Part shown: one piece after another, positions 1 to 9,493 of the stretch
Layout of the letters: the number at the start of each line of letters is the position of its first letter
How positions within the stretch are numbered: the first letter of the stretch is position 1
Origin: Vibrio comitans
Lineage (GTDB): Bacteria; Pseudomonadota; Gammaproteobacteria; Enterobacterales; Vibrionaceae
Reading direction: 5' to 3'
Assembly: GCA_024346835.1 (NCBI GenBank)
Contig: AP024867.1
Coordinates: forward strand, 1 to 64,000
Length of the DNA: 64,000 bases
Translations under genes and position numbers: made by a program
Notes under the pieces: generated by a model
What the model saw: the letters and a program-made list of their open reading frames with translations, nothing else
The model's database searches: none
What the model was told of the DNA's origin: nothing

Positions 1-1292
1 CCTTGCTGACGACGAAGTAGAATCGCAGCTAGAGTTGCAGCATCAATTTCTAGGTTAGTTTGTAGTTTTTCTACAAGCTCAGAGAACTTCTCAAGAGAGC
101 TATGCTCTTTGTCTTCAGCAAGTTCAAGACCAAGCTTAGTCAAACGAGCTTCAGCAACTTGGTCACGTAGAGGAAGTTGAATTTCTTCCATTGAAGACTT
201 AGTTACACGCTCGATAGTACGAAGCATGCGCATTTGGTTAGTGCGAACTAGTAGGATCGCTTTACCTTTACGTCCAGCACGACCTGTACGACCGATACGG
301 TGGATGTAAGACTCAACATCAAATGGAATGTCGTAGTTAAATACGTGTGTAATACGAGGAACGTCTAGACCACGAGCTACAACGTCAGTTGCAACAAGGA
401 TGTCAATCACGCCACGTTTAATGTTGTCTACAGTACGCTCACGTTGTGACTGAGGAATGTCACCGTGAAGTGCTGCTACTTTAAAACCGCGCTCTGCTAG
501 GTAGCCAGCAACACGCTCGGTGTCTTGGCGAGTACGTACGAATACGATAGATGCGTCAGTTTCTTCAGTTTCAAGAAGACGTGTCATTGCTTCGTCTTTC
601 TCGATACCTTTAACAACCCAGAATTGTTGCTCTACTTTATCAACAGTGTGGTTTTTACCAGCAACGTCAACAAATGCAGGATCACGTAAGAAGCGCTCAA
701 CAATTTTCTTAAGCATTGGAGGCATAGTTGCAGAGAACAGAACGCGTTGAGCAGATGCTGGAGCATGCTCAAGAATAGCAGTTACGTCTTCTACGAAGCC
801 CATGTTTAGCATTTCATCTGCTTCATCAAGAACGAAAGTATTTACTTCGTCAAGGTGCAGACGATCGCGGTTGATCAAGTCTTGAACACGACCAGGAGTA
901 CCAACAACGATGTGCGTGCCGTTCTTAAGAGCGCGCATTTGATCAACGATTGAAGTACCGCCGTAGATTTCAAGAACCTTAAGACCACGGATGTTCTTAC
1001 CTAGGTTTTTGATTTCTGCTGCAACCTGAATAGCTAGCTCACGCGTTGGTGCAAGGATAATCGCTTGCGGCTTACGCTGGTCTAGATCCAGTTTGTTAAG
1101 AAGAGGAAGAGAGAAGGCAGCAGTTTTACCAGTACCTGTTTGCGCTTTACCTAGCGCGTCTTTACCTTCAAGAAGCAGAGGAATAGAAGCTGCTTGGATA
1201 GGTGTAGGAGAAACAAAACCCATGCCTTCAAGGGCAGAAAGGATTTGTTCGTTAAGTTCTAAATCGCTGAATTTAATTTCAGATTCTTGCAT
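1..1292 (-). CDS. deaD: DEAD-box ATP-dependent RNA helicase DeaD/CsdA (partial)
   Basis: ATP-dependent RNA helicase that unwinds structured RNA in ribosome assembly and mRNA decay, chiefly in the cold. The reverse-strand reading starts MQESEIKFSDLELNEQIL and shows the family motifs in order: Q-motif (SPTPIQ), AQTGTGKT (motif I), PTRELAIQ (Ia), TPGRVQD (Ib), VLDEADEML (DEAD, II), FSATMP (SAT, III), then the second RecA domain with VATDVVARGLDVP and HRIGRTGRAG (VI). About 430 residues are present. The C-terminal part, which in DeaD carries a dimerisation and RNA-binding domain, lies beyond the left edge. The start is the ATG at 1292, preceded by a G-rich stretch. The gene is divergent from rnb across a long spacer. 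DeaD rather than RhlE or SrmB is inferred from the overall sequence, and the missing C-terminus would settle it. Confidence 0.95.
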   Translation of the reverse strand, partial: MQESEIKFSDLELNEQILSALEGMGFVSPTPIQAASIPLLLEGKDALGKAQTGTGKTAAFSLPLLNKLDLDQRKPQAIILAPTRELAIQVAAEIKNLGKNIRGLKVLEIYGGTSIVDQMRALKNGTHIVVGTPGRVQDLINRDRLHLDEVNTFVLDEADEMLNMGFVEDVTAILEHAPASAQRVLFSATMPPMLKKIVERFLRDPAFVDVAGKNHTVDKVEQQFWVVKGIEKDEAMTRLLETEETDASIVFVRTRQDTERVAGYLAERGFKVAALHGDIPQSQRERTVDNIKRGVIDILVATDVVARGLDVPRITHVFNYDIPFDVESYIHRIGRTGRAGRKGKAILLVRTNQMRMLRTIERVTKSSMEEIQLPLRDQVAEARLTKLGLELAEDKEHSSLEKFSELVEKLQTNLEIDAATLAAILLRRQQ

Positions 1293-1690
1293 CGGGATCC
1301 CACTATAATGTGTTCATAAAAACGGTCCCAGGTGCTCTCTAAATTCATACACCGATCCAGCAATACACACTAAATCCTTTCAGAAGGGATAAGTATATAA
1401 AACGCATCAAGCCGCTAGGGACAAAGTCGAAGGAGGCGCATTCTGCACTAAAACCATGTAGAAAGCCAGAAAAAATTGAGTTCTGTCACAAATTTAAAGC
1501 AATTCGTCGTCAAACTGTCATTTCTGGCCCGTAAATTGATCTATTAATGCTCAATGTGCGCAGTTCTTTTTCAATACGCAGTACAGTGTAGTGCCCTACT
1601 GGTTAAATTGCGTTCAATTATTCACCAACACTGGCTAAAAAGCACCGAAATCATTATAGTGTGCCGGTTATTTCATTAAGATAAAGATAG
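1293..1690. other. 398-bp spacer between divergent deaD and rnb
   Basis: No coding sequence is supported here: the only open frames are short and lack ribosome-binding sites. The spacer must hold both promoters. Long leaders are known for deaD in enterobacteria, where the 5' UTR takes part in cold-shock and self control, so a structured deaD leader is plausible, but I see no diagnostic motif. The rnb start at 1691 has only a weak purine-rich site (AAGATAAAGATAG). Confidence 0.5.
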
Positions 1691-3676
1691 ATGTTTGCAG
1701 ACAATCCGTTGCTTGCTCAACTAAAACAGCAGATCAAAGAAACTATCCCTACAAAAGAAGGGACCATCAAGGCGACTGATAAAAAGTTTGGCTTTTTAGA
1801 AGTAGACAGCAAGACTAGCTACTTCATCCCGCCCCCGCACATGAAGAAGTGCATGCACGGTGACAGAGTAGTTGCTCTGATCCGTAGTGAGAATGACAAA
1901 GAATTCGCCGAACCGGATCAGCTAGTTGAACAAGCCGTCACTCGTTTCATTGGTCGTGTTAAGTTGTTTAAAGGACGTCTTAACGTTGTTCCTGATCAAC
2001 CTCAGCTGCGCAATCTATCTCTAAAAGCAAAAACAGCTAAAGGCCTCAAGCATGACATGTTTGCTGAAGGCGATTGGGTTGTGGCTCAAGTCATTCAGCA
2101 CCCTTTAAAAGGTGACAATGGCTTCATGGTCGAGATTACTGAAAAAATCACCGATGCGAACGACAAAATTGCACCTTGGTGGGTAACACTTGCAGAGAAT
2201 GACCTGCCAAACTCTGAGCCTGCTGGTATTGATGACTGGAAGCTTCACGATGATGCGGATTTGATTCGCGAAGACCTCACCCATATCCCTTTTGTTACCA
2301 TTGATGGTGAATCAACAAAGGATATGGACGATGCTCTATATGCTCGTAAAACAGCCGAAGGTAACTTTGAACTGACCATCGCAATTGCTGATCCTACGGC
2401 TTACATCACTCCTGATGACCAAATGGATAAAGTTGCGCGTGAGCGTGGTTTCACCATTTACTTGCCTGGCCGCAACATTCCGATGCTACCTCGCGATCTT
2501 GCTGACAACCTATGCTCACTTATCCAAGACCAAGAGCGCCCTGCTCTATGTTGCACAGTGACAGTCAACAGCGATGGTACTATCCAAGATGATATCCGTT
2601 TCTTTGCTGCCAACATCAAATCTCACGCTCGTCTAGCGTATGATAATGTTTCTGACTTCCTTGAAAGCGGTAATTGCGAAAAATGGACACCAAGTGAAGA
2701 GATTGCAACGATAGTGAACGATCTTGCTGATATGGCAAAGGCTCGCAGTGAATGGCGCGAAAACAATGCTGTTATTTTCCCTGATCGTCCAGATTATCGC
2801 TTTGAATTGAGTGAAGACAACGATGTTATCGCGATCCACTCTGATATGCGTCGCTCCGCGAACAAGCTAGTCGAAGAAGCCATGATTACCGCGAATATTT
2901 GTGCTGGTCGAGTGCTAAGCAACAAGCTTAATATGGGTATCTTCAATACTCATGCTGGTCTGAAAGAAGATAAAGTTGCTAACGTTATCGACTTGGTGAC
3001 AGAGCATGGTGCAGAAGGTTTCGACGCTGAGAATGTTATCACTCTTGATGGCTTTACTGCCCTACGCCGCTGGCTAAACAACCAAGAAACTCAATATCTA
3101 GACAACCGCATTCGCAAGCATCAAAGCTATGGTGAAATGGGTAACAAGCCTGCACCACACTTTGCAATGGGTTTAGAGATCTATGCGACTTGGACGTCTC
3201 CTATCCGTAAATACAGCGACATGGTTAACCACCGTCTTCTTAAAGCGGTCATTCTTGACAAAGAACCTGTGCAAACGCCTGATGATGAAGTGGGTGATGA
3301 ACTTGCGATTCACCGCAAACACCACAGAATGGCAGAGCGTAAAGTAAGTGACTGGTTATATGCCCGTACACTGAAAAAAGACGTAGAAGCTGAGACCAAA
3401 TTCAAGGGAGAAATCTTTGATATTGGTCGCGGTGGTATGCGCGTGCGCCTGATTGAAAATGGTGCTGCTGCTTTTGTTCCTAATTCTCTGATTATGGATA
3501 ATAAAGAGCGAATTGAATCAAGTGCCGAGCAAGGTACAATTTCTATCGACAAAGAAGTTATCTACAAACTGAGCGACATCGTAGAAGTTGTTCTTTCCGA
3601 TGTGGATATTGATAAGCGCAACATGGTAGCGAAACCAACTGAAGTTTTTGCTGACCTGCCGAAACAAGACGCTTAA
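1691..3676 (+). CDS. rnb: Exoribonuclease II (RNase II)
   Basis: Processive 3'-to-5' single-strand exoribonuclease of the cytoplasm that degrades mRNA to short oligonucleotides. The 661-residue protein is collinear with Escherichia coli RNase II, with the same opening ([11 protein letters not shown]) and [20 protein letters not shown] and [10 protein letters not shown] blocks. Order: cold-shock domains (about 20-180), RNB catalytic domain (about 195-530), C-terminal S1 domain (about 560-650, [13 protein letters not shown]). The four metal-binding aspartates are seen as D205, D211, D213 and D214 in [13 protein letters not shown], four positions later than in E. coli. Length is normal for the family and nothing is missing. 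It is transcribed alone and followed by a hairpin at 3686-3715. Pairing with deaD puts two RNA-decay genes side by side. Confidence 0.97.
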   Translation: MFADNPLLAQLKQQIKETIPTKEGTIKATDKKFGFLEVDSKTSYFIPPPHMKKCMHGDRVVALIRSENDKEFAEPDQLVEQAVTRFIGRVKLFKGRLNVVPDQPQLRNLSLKAKTAKGLKHDMFAEGDWVVAQVIQHPLKGDNGFMVEITEKITDANDKIAPWWVTLAENDLPNSEPAGIDDWKLHDDADLIREDLTHIPFVTIDGESTKDMDDALYARKTAEGNFELTIAIADPTAYITPDDQMDKVARERGFTIYLPGRNIPMLPRDLADNLCSLIQDQERPALCCTVTVNSDGTIQDDIRFFAANIKSHARLAYDNVSDFLESGNCEKWTPSEEIATIVNDLADMAKARSEWRENNAVIFPDRPDYRFELSEDNDVIAIHSDMRRSANKLVEEAMITANICAGRVLSNKLNMGIFNTHAGLKEDKVANVIDLVTEHGAEGFDAENVITLDGFTALRRWLNNQETQYLDNRIRKHQSYGEMGNKPAPHFAMGLEIYATWTSPIRKYSDMVNHRLLKAVILDKEPVQTPDDEVGDELAIHRKHHRMAERKVSDWLYARTLKKDVEAETKFKGEIFDIGRGGMRVRLIENGAAAFVPNSLIMDNKERIESSAEQGTISIDKEVIYKLSDIVEVVLSDVDIDKRNMVAKPTEVFADLPKQDA

Positions 3677-3685
3677 TCTCAAATT

Positions 3686-3724
3686 CCCATAGAGTAGTAA
3701 ACGCTGCTCTATGGGTATCATTTT
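3686..3724 (+). terminator. Probable terminator of rnb
   Basis: A 12-bp stem (CCCATAGAGTAG / CTGCTCTATGGG, one G-U pair) with a six-base loop lies 10 bp after the rnb stop, followed by a modest T-containing tail (TATCATTTT). Confidence 0.65.
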
Positions 3725-3826
3725 CCTCCGTTGCATTCTTAAAATTCATATACTTAAGTAAACTTTCTCCCATCGATAGCGAATCTAAGATAGAATCATT
3801 CTATCGTCGCAGTTAGGGATTTTTGC

Positions 3827-4609
3827 GTGTCACCTTTTGCTTGCCTACATTTTTCAAATCATGCTCAATTGGTCTTAAAAGACTACCCAACCAAACCCGC
3901 AGGTTTTGTTGTAGTAAATAGTGGCTGTTTAAAATGGAAGCAGAACGAACAACAGCACGAGGTTACGCCAAACCAATTTACCTTTCTTTCTACCGATCAT
4001 CTGACCGCTACTATCGATTTTGACAGTGTCTTTGAGGCTACTTTGCTGCTCATCGACTATGAAGTTCTCTTAAGTTTTGCCTCCTCCCCTTGTGAGGCCC
4101 CATCGTACCAGTCGATTTGCCGTTTCGAAGCACATCCGTTTGAACACCAACTTATTGCTACACTAACTGCAAGTAATGAACTAGCAGAATGCAAACCTGA
4201 TGTTCAAATAGCTCTAATGAATGCTTTCCTTTCGTATATGACCGATAAATACCCTTCACTATCAGACGCAATACAGAAAGTAACGCAGGTTAGCTTCACC
4301 GAGAAAGTGTCACTGTTTATGGAGGCTAGACTGGATAAAGAACAAAGCCTACCTATGCTTGCAGAGCACTTACAAGTATCCGTGACTACAGTAAAACGCC
4401 GACTGGCTGAAGAAGGCTTATCGTTTACTGAGATGCTAAAGAAAAAAAGAATCTACAAAGGCGCTACAATCTTGCGAGCAGGACGTACAAGTATCACTGA
4501 GATCGCACCTCTATGTGGATTTAGTAGCGCCACACAATTTACTAATGCGTTTAAAAGTATCTATGGCTGCACTCCTAAAATTTTTAGGCGAGAGCGCAGA
4601 ACACCATAA
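3827..4609 (+). CDS. AraC-family transcriptional regulator
   Basis: Transcription factor of 260 residues with an AraC/XylS DNA-binding domain at its C-terminus. The first helix-turn-helix lies at about 175-200 (LPMLAEHLQVSVTTVKRRL) and the second at about 222-250 (TSITEIAPLCGFSSATQFTNAFKSIYG), ending in the family's G-x-T-P signature as GCTPKIFRR. The N-terminal 160 residues are an effector domain I do not recognise. The start is GTG at 3827, with TAGGGA upstream. The gene runs in the same direction as the YqhD-type reductase 92 bp downstream, so it probably controls it. In E. coli yqhD is also governed by an AraC-type protein, YqhC, but YqhC is divergent and shows little similarity outside the HTH, so orthology is not claimed. 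The effector is unknown. Confidence 0.85.
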   Translation: MSPFACLHFSNHAQLVLKDYPTKPAGFVVVNSGCLKWKQNEQQHEVTPNQFTFLSTDHLTATIDFDSVFEATLLLIDYEVLLSFASSPCEAPSYQSICRFEAHPFEHQLIATLTASNELAECKPDVQIALMNAFLSYMTDKYPSLSDAIQKVTQVSFTEKVSLFMEARLDKEQSLPMLAEHLQVSVTTVKRRLAEEGLSFTEMLKKKRIYKGATILRAGRTSITEIAPLCGFSSATQFTNAFKSIYGCTPKIFRRERRTP

Positions 4610-4701
4610 GCAACGCTTAAAATTCATACATCAAGGCTCGGCCAACGTAGCTCAAGCAACGTGGCCCGACCAGATGCCAATAACGACAAAGGACATGTTT
4701 C

Positions 4702-5850
4702 ATGCAATTTAGTTATTCCAATCCGACAAATATCTTCTTTGGCCAAGGCCAAATCGCTGCAATCAATACCGTAATCCCAGCCGACAGCAAGGTACTGGTG
4801 GTATACGGTGGCGGCTCCATTAAAAAGAATGGCGTTTATGATCAAGTAGCCCAAGCTCTTGAGGGTTATCAATGGCAGGAGTTTTCTGGTGTTGAGCCTA
4901 ATCCAACTGTAGAAACTCTTAACAAGGCAGTTGAGATCGTTAAAGCAGAAGGTATCAATTACCTGCTTGCAGTGGGTGGCGGGTCTGTAATCGATGGAAC
5001 TAAATACATTGCCGCGGCTTCACTCTATGACGGTGACGGCTGGGATATTATGACAGGCGACTATAAAGTAACAGGAGCACTACCAATAGGTGCCATTCTT
5101 ACTCTTCCAGCTACAGGTTCGGAGTCAAATAAAGGCGCTGTTGTGACAAAAAAAGCAACGCAACATAAATCCGGATTTTTATCTCCGTTCGTACAGCCTA
5201 AGTTTGCCGTGCTTGATCCTGACTCTATGAAGACCTTGCCAGAAAGACAGCAGCTAAACGGGCTTGTCGATGCCTGGGTACATGTGTGTGAACAGTACAT
5301 CACCAAACCTGCTGACGGCATGGTACAAGACGGCTTTGCAGAGGCATTGCTAAAGAATCTAAAAGCGTTAGGTGATGATTTTGCTAACAGAGATAGCGAC
5401 TCATGGCGTGCAAACCTAATGTGGTCAGCAAACCAAGCTTTGAATGGGTTGATTGGCGCAGGTGTCCCGCAAGATTGGGCGACACACATGATGGGCCACG
5501 AATTGACCGCACTTTACAATGTTGATCATGCGCGATCTCTTGCCATCATTCAGCCATCACTGTTAAGAAATCAAATTGAATTCAAACGCGATAAGCTAGA
5601 GCAAATGGGCAAAAACGTCTTTGGACTACAGCAAAGCGCTGACCTTGCAGAGCGCACTATTGATGCAATTGAAGGCTTCTATCATAGCCTAAACGTTCCA
5701 ACACAACTCACAGAGCATGGTGGCGACAAAGCAGCAGCCATCTCGGAGATTCTAGAGCAACTTAAATCGCATGGAATGACAGTCCTTGGTGAAAACCAAT
5801 CGATTAATGTCGATGAAATGAACAAGATTTTGGACAATGCAGTAGCGTAA
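4702..5850 (+). CDS. yqhD: Iron-containing alcohol dehydrogenase / NADPH aldehyde reductase, YqhD-like
   Basis: Metal-dependent oxidoreductase of the cytoplasm, expected to reduce short-chain and lipid-peroxidation aldehydes with NADPH. The 382 residues match E. coli YqhD along their full length (387 aa there), including EPNP, LLAVGGGS, LTLPATGSESN and ALNGLIGAGVPQDWATHM. The nucleotide-binding GGGS is at 37-40 and 92-95. The four metal ligands expected from YqhD are present as D190, H194, H262 and H276. The start ATG follows AAAGGAC at 4688-4694. It sits 92 bp behind an AraC-family gene in the same orientation, which fits an aldehyde-inducible unit. An inverted repeat follows the stop. Substrate range cannot be read from the sequence. 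Confidence 0.9.
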   Translation: MQFSYSNPTNIFFGQGQIAAINTVIPADSKVLVVYGGGSIKKNGVYDQVAQALEGYQWQEFSGVEPNPTVETLNKAVEIVKAEGINYLLAVGGGSVIDGTKYIAAASLYDGDGWDIMTGDYKVTGALPIGAILTLPATGSESNKGAVVTKKATQHKSGFLSPFVQPKFAVLDPDSMKTLPERQQLNGLVDAWVHVCEQYITKPADGMVQDGFAEALLKNLKALGDDFANRDSDSWRANLMWSANQALNGLIGAGVPQDWATHMMGHELTALYNVDHARSLAIIQPSLLRNQIEFKRDKLEQMGKNVFGLQQSADLAERTIDAIEGFYHSLNVPTQLTEHGGDKAAAISEILEQLKSHGMTVLGENQSINVDEMNKILDNAVA

Positions 5851-5862
5851 AACAGCTATCAT

Positions 5863-5899
5863 CAACGTAGTTTAACGGAATCACCGTTAGGCTACGTTG
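5863..5899 (+). terminator. Inverted repeat after yqhD-like gene, possible terminator
   Basis: CAACGTAG and CTACGTTG (8 bp, perfect) enclose an inner TAACGG/CCGTTA pair around a short loop, 13 bp after the stop codon. There is no proper T-run, so it could be a weak terminator or an mRNA-stabilising hairpin. Confidence 0.45.
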
Positions 5900-6089
5900 C
5901 TACTTACACGCGCGCGTACACACTCCTACCTTATTGTTTTTATTAAAACTTCAACCAGAAACTGGCATCCCACCGTCTTCAGTGAATCTATGTTTCCAGT
6001 TTTATAATTTCTCAATAGGCAATCAAAAGCATAGACTTTGCCCCATACAAACGATTGCGTTACATAATGTCCTGTGGGGGGAAATGACT

Positions 6090-7022
6090 ATGTATAAGTA
6101 TTTATTGTTAGCGGTAGTATCGCTTGGACTAACCGCTTGTGATGGAGGAACGGGTTCTAATATCAAGGCTCCAAAGCTCAAGCCCGAAGAAGTGAAAGCA
6201 ATAACGTCACTAGCAACAGCAAGTGGCGTTAACCGAGGTCACGACTGGAGAGCAATATCGAGCAGCGAAAACAAAACTGACGCTGATGATGCAGCTGTAG
6301 CCGTTGAATTTAATATGGATAAACCATTCAACATTGACCGAGTAGATGGAGACTTGAGTACAGAAACTCATAAGATTTTCACGTACGAGTGGCAAACTTT
6401 TGATCCTATCGGTGACGATAAGTACTACACAGATGATGAGACCCATACACTAGAAGTTGGCATTCCAGGCCTGGCGACTGCAAAAAACAAGCTTCAAAAG
6501 CTGCTAAGCAAGGAAAACCTAAGTCCAGAAGACCAAATTAGAAAAGCTGTTTATGAAAACTTTGCACTACCTATGGCATTAGGAAAAAGTGAATTAGGTG
6601 CGTACAGAAGCTTCAAGACGTTAACTAGCGTAAGTTTACCTTCAAGTGGTCAGCCACTTTGCTCACCTCTCTCCAATGGCGACTTAGGCATGTCATGTGC
6701 GATACCCGAAGAGCTTAGTGTATTTAATCAGGAAACTACGATAACGCTTCGACAACAAAGCGGTGAAGAAAGTAAGCCTTTCTACTACAAAACCAATGAT
6801 GGTGATGTATACGAAGCCTACAAATTTATACAGATTATTGAAGTACGTGGTTCGGACTCAGTTAAAAGGTTTTCCTCTGATGTACTGATCCACCCTGGCA
6901 TTGGTATCATTTCTATGGATCTACCCGTCATTAACGGCATCAATGAAAATGGAATAAAAACTACCCAAACGAAATGGGAGTGGTTTAACGATAATCCAAA
7001 CATTCTTGAGCAAGACTATTAA
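6090..7022 (+). CDS. Lipoprotein of unknown function
   Basis: I do not recognise this protein. It starts MYKYLLLAVVSLGLTAC, a lipoprotein signal peptide whose lipobox LTAC puts the lipidated cysteine at residue 17, so it should be anchored in the outer or inner membrane facing the periplasm. The mature part (about 290 residues) is polar and acidic near its start and has no membrane segment. Two cysteines (near LCSPLSNG and MSCAIP) could form a disulfide. The ATG at 6090 is preferred because GGGGGG at 6076-6081 is a well-spaced ribosome-binding site for it; ATG at 6084 is too close, and the longer open frame from 5934 lacks a signal peptide. It stands alone and is followed by a strong hairpin. 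Confidence 0.7.
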   Translation: MYKYLLLAVVSLGLTACDGGTGSNIKAPKLKPEEVKAITSLATASGVNRGHDWRAISSSENKTDADDAAVAVEFNMDKPFNIDRVDGDLSTETHKIFTYEWQTFDPIGDDKYYTDDETHTLEVGIPGLATAKNKLQKLLSKENLSPEDQIRKAVYENFALPMALGKSELGAYRSFKTLTSVSLPSSGQPLCSPLSNGDLGMSCAIPEELSVFNQETTITLRQQSGEESKPFYYKTNDGDVYEAYKFIQIIEVRGSDSVKRFSSDVLIHPGIGIISMDLPVINGINENGIKTTQTKWEWFNDNPNILEQDY

Positions 7023-7028
7023 AAACAA

Positions 7029-7056
7029 AGGGCAGCCATATGGCTGCCCTCTTGAT
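7029..7056. terminator. Bidirectional hairpin between convergent genes
   Basis: A near-perfect palindrome GGGCAGCCATATGGCTGCCC lies between the stop of the lipoprotein gene and the stop of the S4-domain gene on the other strand. The T-rich tail is short, so termination strength is uncertain. Confidence 0.65.
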
Positions 7057-7071
7057 ATCTAATTGTTCAAG

Positions 7072-7518
7072 TTAAAAGAAGTCGATAGACTTACGTCCCG
7101 TCTTAGGGTTCTTTGGTTTATCGTCTTCTTCTGCCGTTGGTTCTTCTACTTGCTCTGGCTCCTCATCAAGATAGACAACTTCGTCATCAAAGTCTTGATC
7201 ACCTGCATCATAGTCAGTGGCAACGTTATCTTCTTCCAGAACTTCGTTTGCGCGTGCGGCAAGTTCTTCTGGGTCAACGTAGATCACTAGATAGAATTCT
7301 TCGTTAAATTGAACCAAATCACCATCGACCAGTTTACGGCGCTTGCGAGTATCGATCTCACCATTAACTGCAACATAGCCCTGGCTAATCGCTTGCTTTG
7401 CCTCACCACCACCGCTTACCGCGTCAGCAATTTTAAGCACTTTGTAAAGCTCAACTGGTTGCGTGGTAACTTCAACACCAATCGCTTCAATTTCGATTTC
7501 TTCTTCTAAATGATCCAC
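7072..7518 (-). CDS. S4-domain RNA-binding protein, YbcJ-like, with acidic C-terminal extension
   Basis: Small cytoplasmic RNA-binding protein. Residues about 20-85 (VELYKVLKIADAV, EAKQAISQGYVAVNG, DTRKRRKLVDGDLVQF) form an S4 fold collinear with E. coli YbcJ, which is only about 70 residues and is thought to bind RNA. The protein here is 148 residues: the second half is a highly acidic, low-complexity tail rich in D and E, ending in a short basic patch (KNPKTGRKS) and IDFF. The start is GTG at 7518, supported by GGAAATACT just upstream. The target RNA is unknown. The tail may mimic nucleic acid or contact the ribosome, which is speculation. The GST gene lies 57 bp upstream on the same strand. 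Confidence 0.85.
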   Translation of the reverse strand: MDHLEEEIEIEAIGVEVTTQPVELYKVLKIADAVSGGGEAKQAISQGYVAVNGEIDTRKRRKLVDGDLVQFNEEFYLVIYVDPEELAARANEVLEEDNVATDYDAGDQDFDDEVVYLDEEPEQVEEPTAEEDDKPKNPKTGRKSIDFF

Positions 7519-7575
7519 AGTATTTCCAAATTATATTATCGAGCGAAGCCCGCTATCTGGTCGCCATTCTAACTG

Positions 7576-8187
7576 CTATTGGAACTCAGGCATAGCGCCA
7601 AGTTTTGTATGCCACACATGTATGTGTGAATAGCCCTCTTCAATATCAACCTTGAACGCTCCCTTCATCAAGTTGATAAATAGGAAGGCCGTTATGTCAG
7701 CCACCGATAAGTTATCACCCGCTAAAAAGCTAGAATGACTTAACCTTGCGTCCAATTTATCCAAAAATGCGATAGCACGCGATTTAGATTCCTCGCCCCA
7801 TTCACTCACGCAGTTCTCTCTATCAGAGTAAAATCCAGTGATGTTTCTAAATGCCTGAAACCCGGCGATTAATCCTTGAAACTCTACAATGCGGTGCCAC
7901 ATTTCTACTTGAGCACTTTCCAGACCCGGTGCTCCGAATAAGTTGGCACTGTTAGGTACTTGATGATCAAAGTAACGACAAATAGCCACAGACTCACTAA
8001 TATTGGTACCATCATCTAACTCTAATAGTGGTACTGTGCCACTGGCACTCTTAGCTTGAAATTCAGGAGTGATGTTCTCTCCTCCTTTTAAATCAACCGA
8101 TACTCGATCTACTTCTGCACCGATTAACTTAAGAAAAATTGATACACGTCTACAGCTAGGCGTTGCCGCCGATTCATACAACTTCAT
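7576..8187 (-). CDS. Glutathione S-transferase family protein
   Basis: Cytoplasmic enzyme expected to conjugate or reduce electrophiles with glutathione. The 203 residues show an N-terminal thioredoxin-like domain (MKLYESAATPSCRRVSIFLKLIGAEV, then the conserved cis-proline region SGTVPLLELDDG and NISESVAICRYFD, about 1-78) and an all-helical C-terminal domain with the family's N-capping motif (NLSVADITAFLF, about 160-171). Cysteine 12 in TPSCRR sits where bacterial GSTs place the catalytic Ser or Cys. The C-terminus ends at LGAMPEFQ, slightly short but without visible damage. The start is ATG at 8187. Substrate unknown. It may share a transcript with the S4-domain gene 57 bp downstream. Confidence 0.88.
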   Translation of the reverse strand: MKLYESAATPSCRRVSIFLKLIGAEVDRVSVDLKGGENITPEFQAKSASGTVPLLELDDGTNISESVAICRYFDHQVPNSANLFGAPGLESAQVEMWHRIVEFQGLIAGFQAFRNITGFYSDRENCVSEWGEESKSRAIAFLDKLDARLSHSSFLAGDNLSVADITAFLFINLMKGAFKVDIEEGYSHIHVWHTKLGAMPEFQ

Positions 8188-8351
8188 TTATTACTTCCCT
8201 TTTAAAAACAAACACCTCGAACAGTTTAGCTAACTAATTCACGTGTTGTAGATGTTTTTCAAATCGCTTTCATTCTTATGACACAGCTCAACTTGCGACA
8301 TCTAAACTACGCAACAACACCTACAATTAAGAACGTTAGGTTTAAAAGGAC

Positions 8352-9389
8352 GTGATGATGAAAATTTTAAAATACACTGCAGTGGCGACAGCCCTTTCTA
8401 TAGGGCTTTATGGTTGTGGTGGTGATAGCGGAGGAGGTTCATCAACTACTGGTCAATTTAGCCTTGGCGTATCCGATGCTCCTATTGATGATGTTGCGTC
8501 AGTAAAGGTGTTTTACAACCGAGTGGTACTTCTGCCTGTTGGTTCAGGTGAACCTATCGAGTTCGAATTAAGCCAAGACGGAGAAGAGAGCATTGGTGTT
8601 GATTTACCCAATTACCAAGGCAGTAACGTAGCACCGCTGGTAACGGATCAAGAAGTACCTGCAGGTGACTATAAACTGTGCCTGTTCGCGCTTGATGGTG
8701 CAGAGATGCGCGACGACTTGTCTCATGTCATCGTAGGTAGCGATATTGACTCAGGTACTCATGCTCCTTTGCAAGTCCAAGGAGATGGCACGTGCCCTCA
8801 AGGTGTCGGTGACGAACCTGACGCAGGTGTACTTTATTTCAACAAAACGTTTTCCATTAATGCGGGGAATAACGATTTTGTTGCCGAGTTTGATTTAAGA
8901 CGTGGTCTAAAAGAACCCGTAGGGCAAAACACTCATTACACAATACAAAGAACATCAGTACAGCTAATCAATAACCTTGAAACTGGGCACATCAAAGGCA
9001 CTGTAAACTTAAACGTAGTTGATGCGTGTGATGAAGCCATCCCGGATAATGCTATCACTGCAGTAAACGCTGTTTATGTCTATCCTACGGAACCTGAGGA
9101 AGTATTAGATCGCGCCAATATGGTTGGATTTTCTGCAACACCGACTGAAACAGAAGTAGCACCTATTACCTCAGCTAACGTCAATCTAGCTGAAGACGGT
9201 GTGACTTACGAATATGAGGTTGGATTTTTGGGTGAAGGCACCTACTCACTAGGCTACACATGTACTGCAGGTGAAGATACAGAAGAGGCTATTGAAAACT
9301 TCAGTATCTATCAAATCTCCGACGATCCTAACCCTGTGAAAGTGATTCCGAACGAGACCATTACTATAAATTTCAGTGAACAGGTCTGA
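8352..9389 (+). CDS. DUF4382-type lipoprotein
   Basis: Exported lipoprotein of 345 residues with no known activity. The signal peptide MMMKILKYTAVATALSIGLYGC ends in a lipobox-like LYGC, followed by a Gly/Ser-rich linker. The segment GQFSLGVSDAPIDDVASVKVFYNRVVL is typical of the DUF4382 domain found at the N-terminus of many gammaproteobacterial and Bacteroidetes lipoproteins. The domain has a beta-sandwich look and is rich in acidic residues. A second half (about 210-345) contains another beta-rich region with two cysteines. The gene stands alone, convergent with an aldehyde dehydrogenase gene and separated from it by a strong terminator. The DUF number is from memory. Confidence 0.75.
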   Translation: MMMKILKYTAVATALSIGLYGCGGDSGGGSSTTGQFSLGVSDAPIDDVASVKVFYNRVVLLPVGSGEPIEFELSQDGEESIGVDLPNYQGSNVAPLVTDQEVPAGDYKLCLFALDGAEMRDDLSHVIVGSDIDSGTHAPLQVQGDGTCPQGVGDEPDAGVLYFNKTFSINAGNNDFVAEFDLRRGLKEPVGQNTHYTIQRTSVQLINNLETGHIKGTVNLNVVDACDEAIPDNAITAVNAVYVYPTEPEEVLDRANMVGFSATPTETEVAPITSANVNLAEDGVTYEYEVGFLGEGTYSLGYTCTAGEDTEEAIENFSIYQISDDPNPVKVIPNETITINFSEQV

Positions 9390-9437
9390 TCGGTAGCCTA
9401 TAGCTATCACAGTAATTACGTAGTGAGATATAGCATA

Positions 9438-9476
9438 TAAAAAAGGGTGGTGAACATTAAGTTCTCCACCCTTTTT
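9438..9476. terminator. Bidirectional rho-independent terminator
   Basis: AAAAAGGGTGGTGAAC and GTTCTCCACCCTTTTT form an 11-bp stem with one internal mismatch and an ATTAA loop. A-tract and T-tract on both sides serve the convergent lipoprotein and aldehyde dehydrogenase genes. Confidence 0.9.
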
Positions 9477-9493
9477 ACGACTTTTCAGTTTAA

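Noticed and set aside
520..1308. Open frames on the plus strand over deaD
   Set aside because: They lie antisense to a well-conserved helicase gene and encode low-complexity Ser/Arg-rich peptides without homology.
5061..5489. 142-codon open frame antisense to the yqhD-like gene
   Set aside because: Typical shadow of a conserved coding region; no ribosome-binding site and a composition unlike real proteins.
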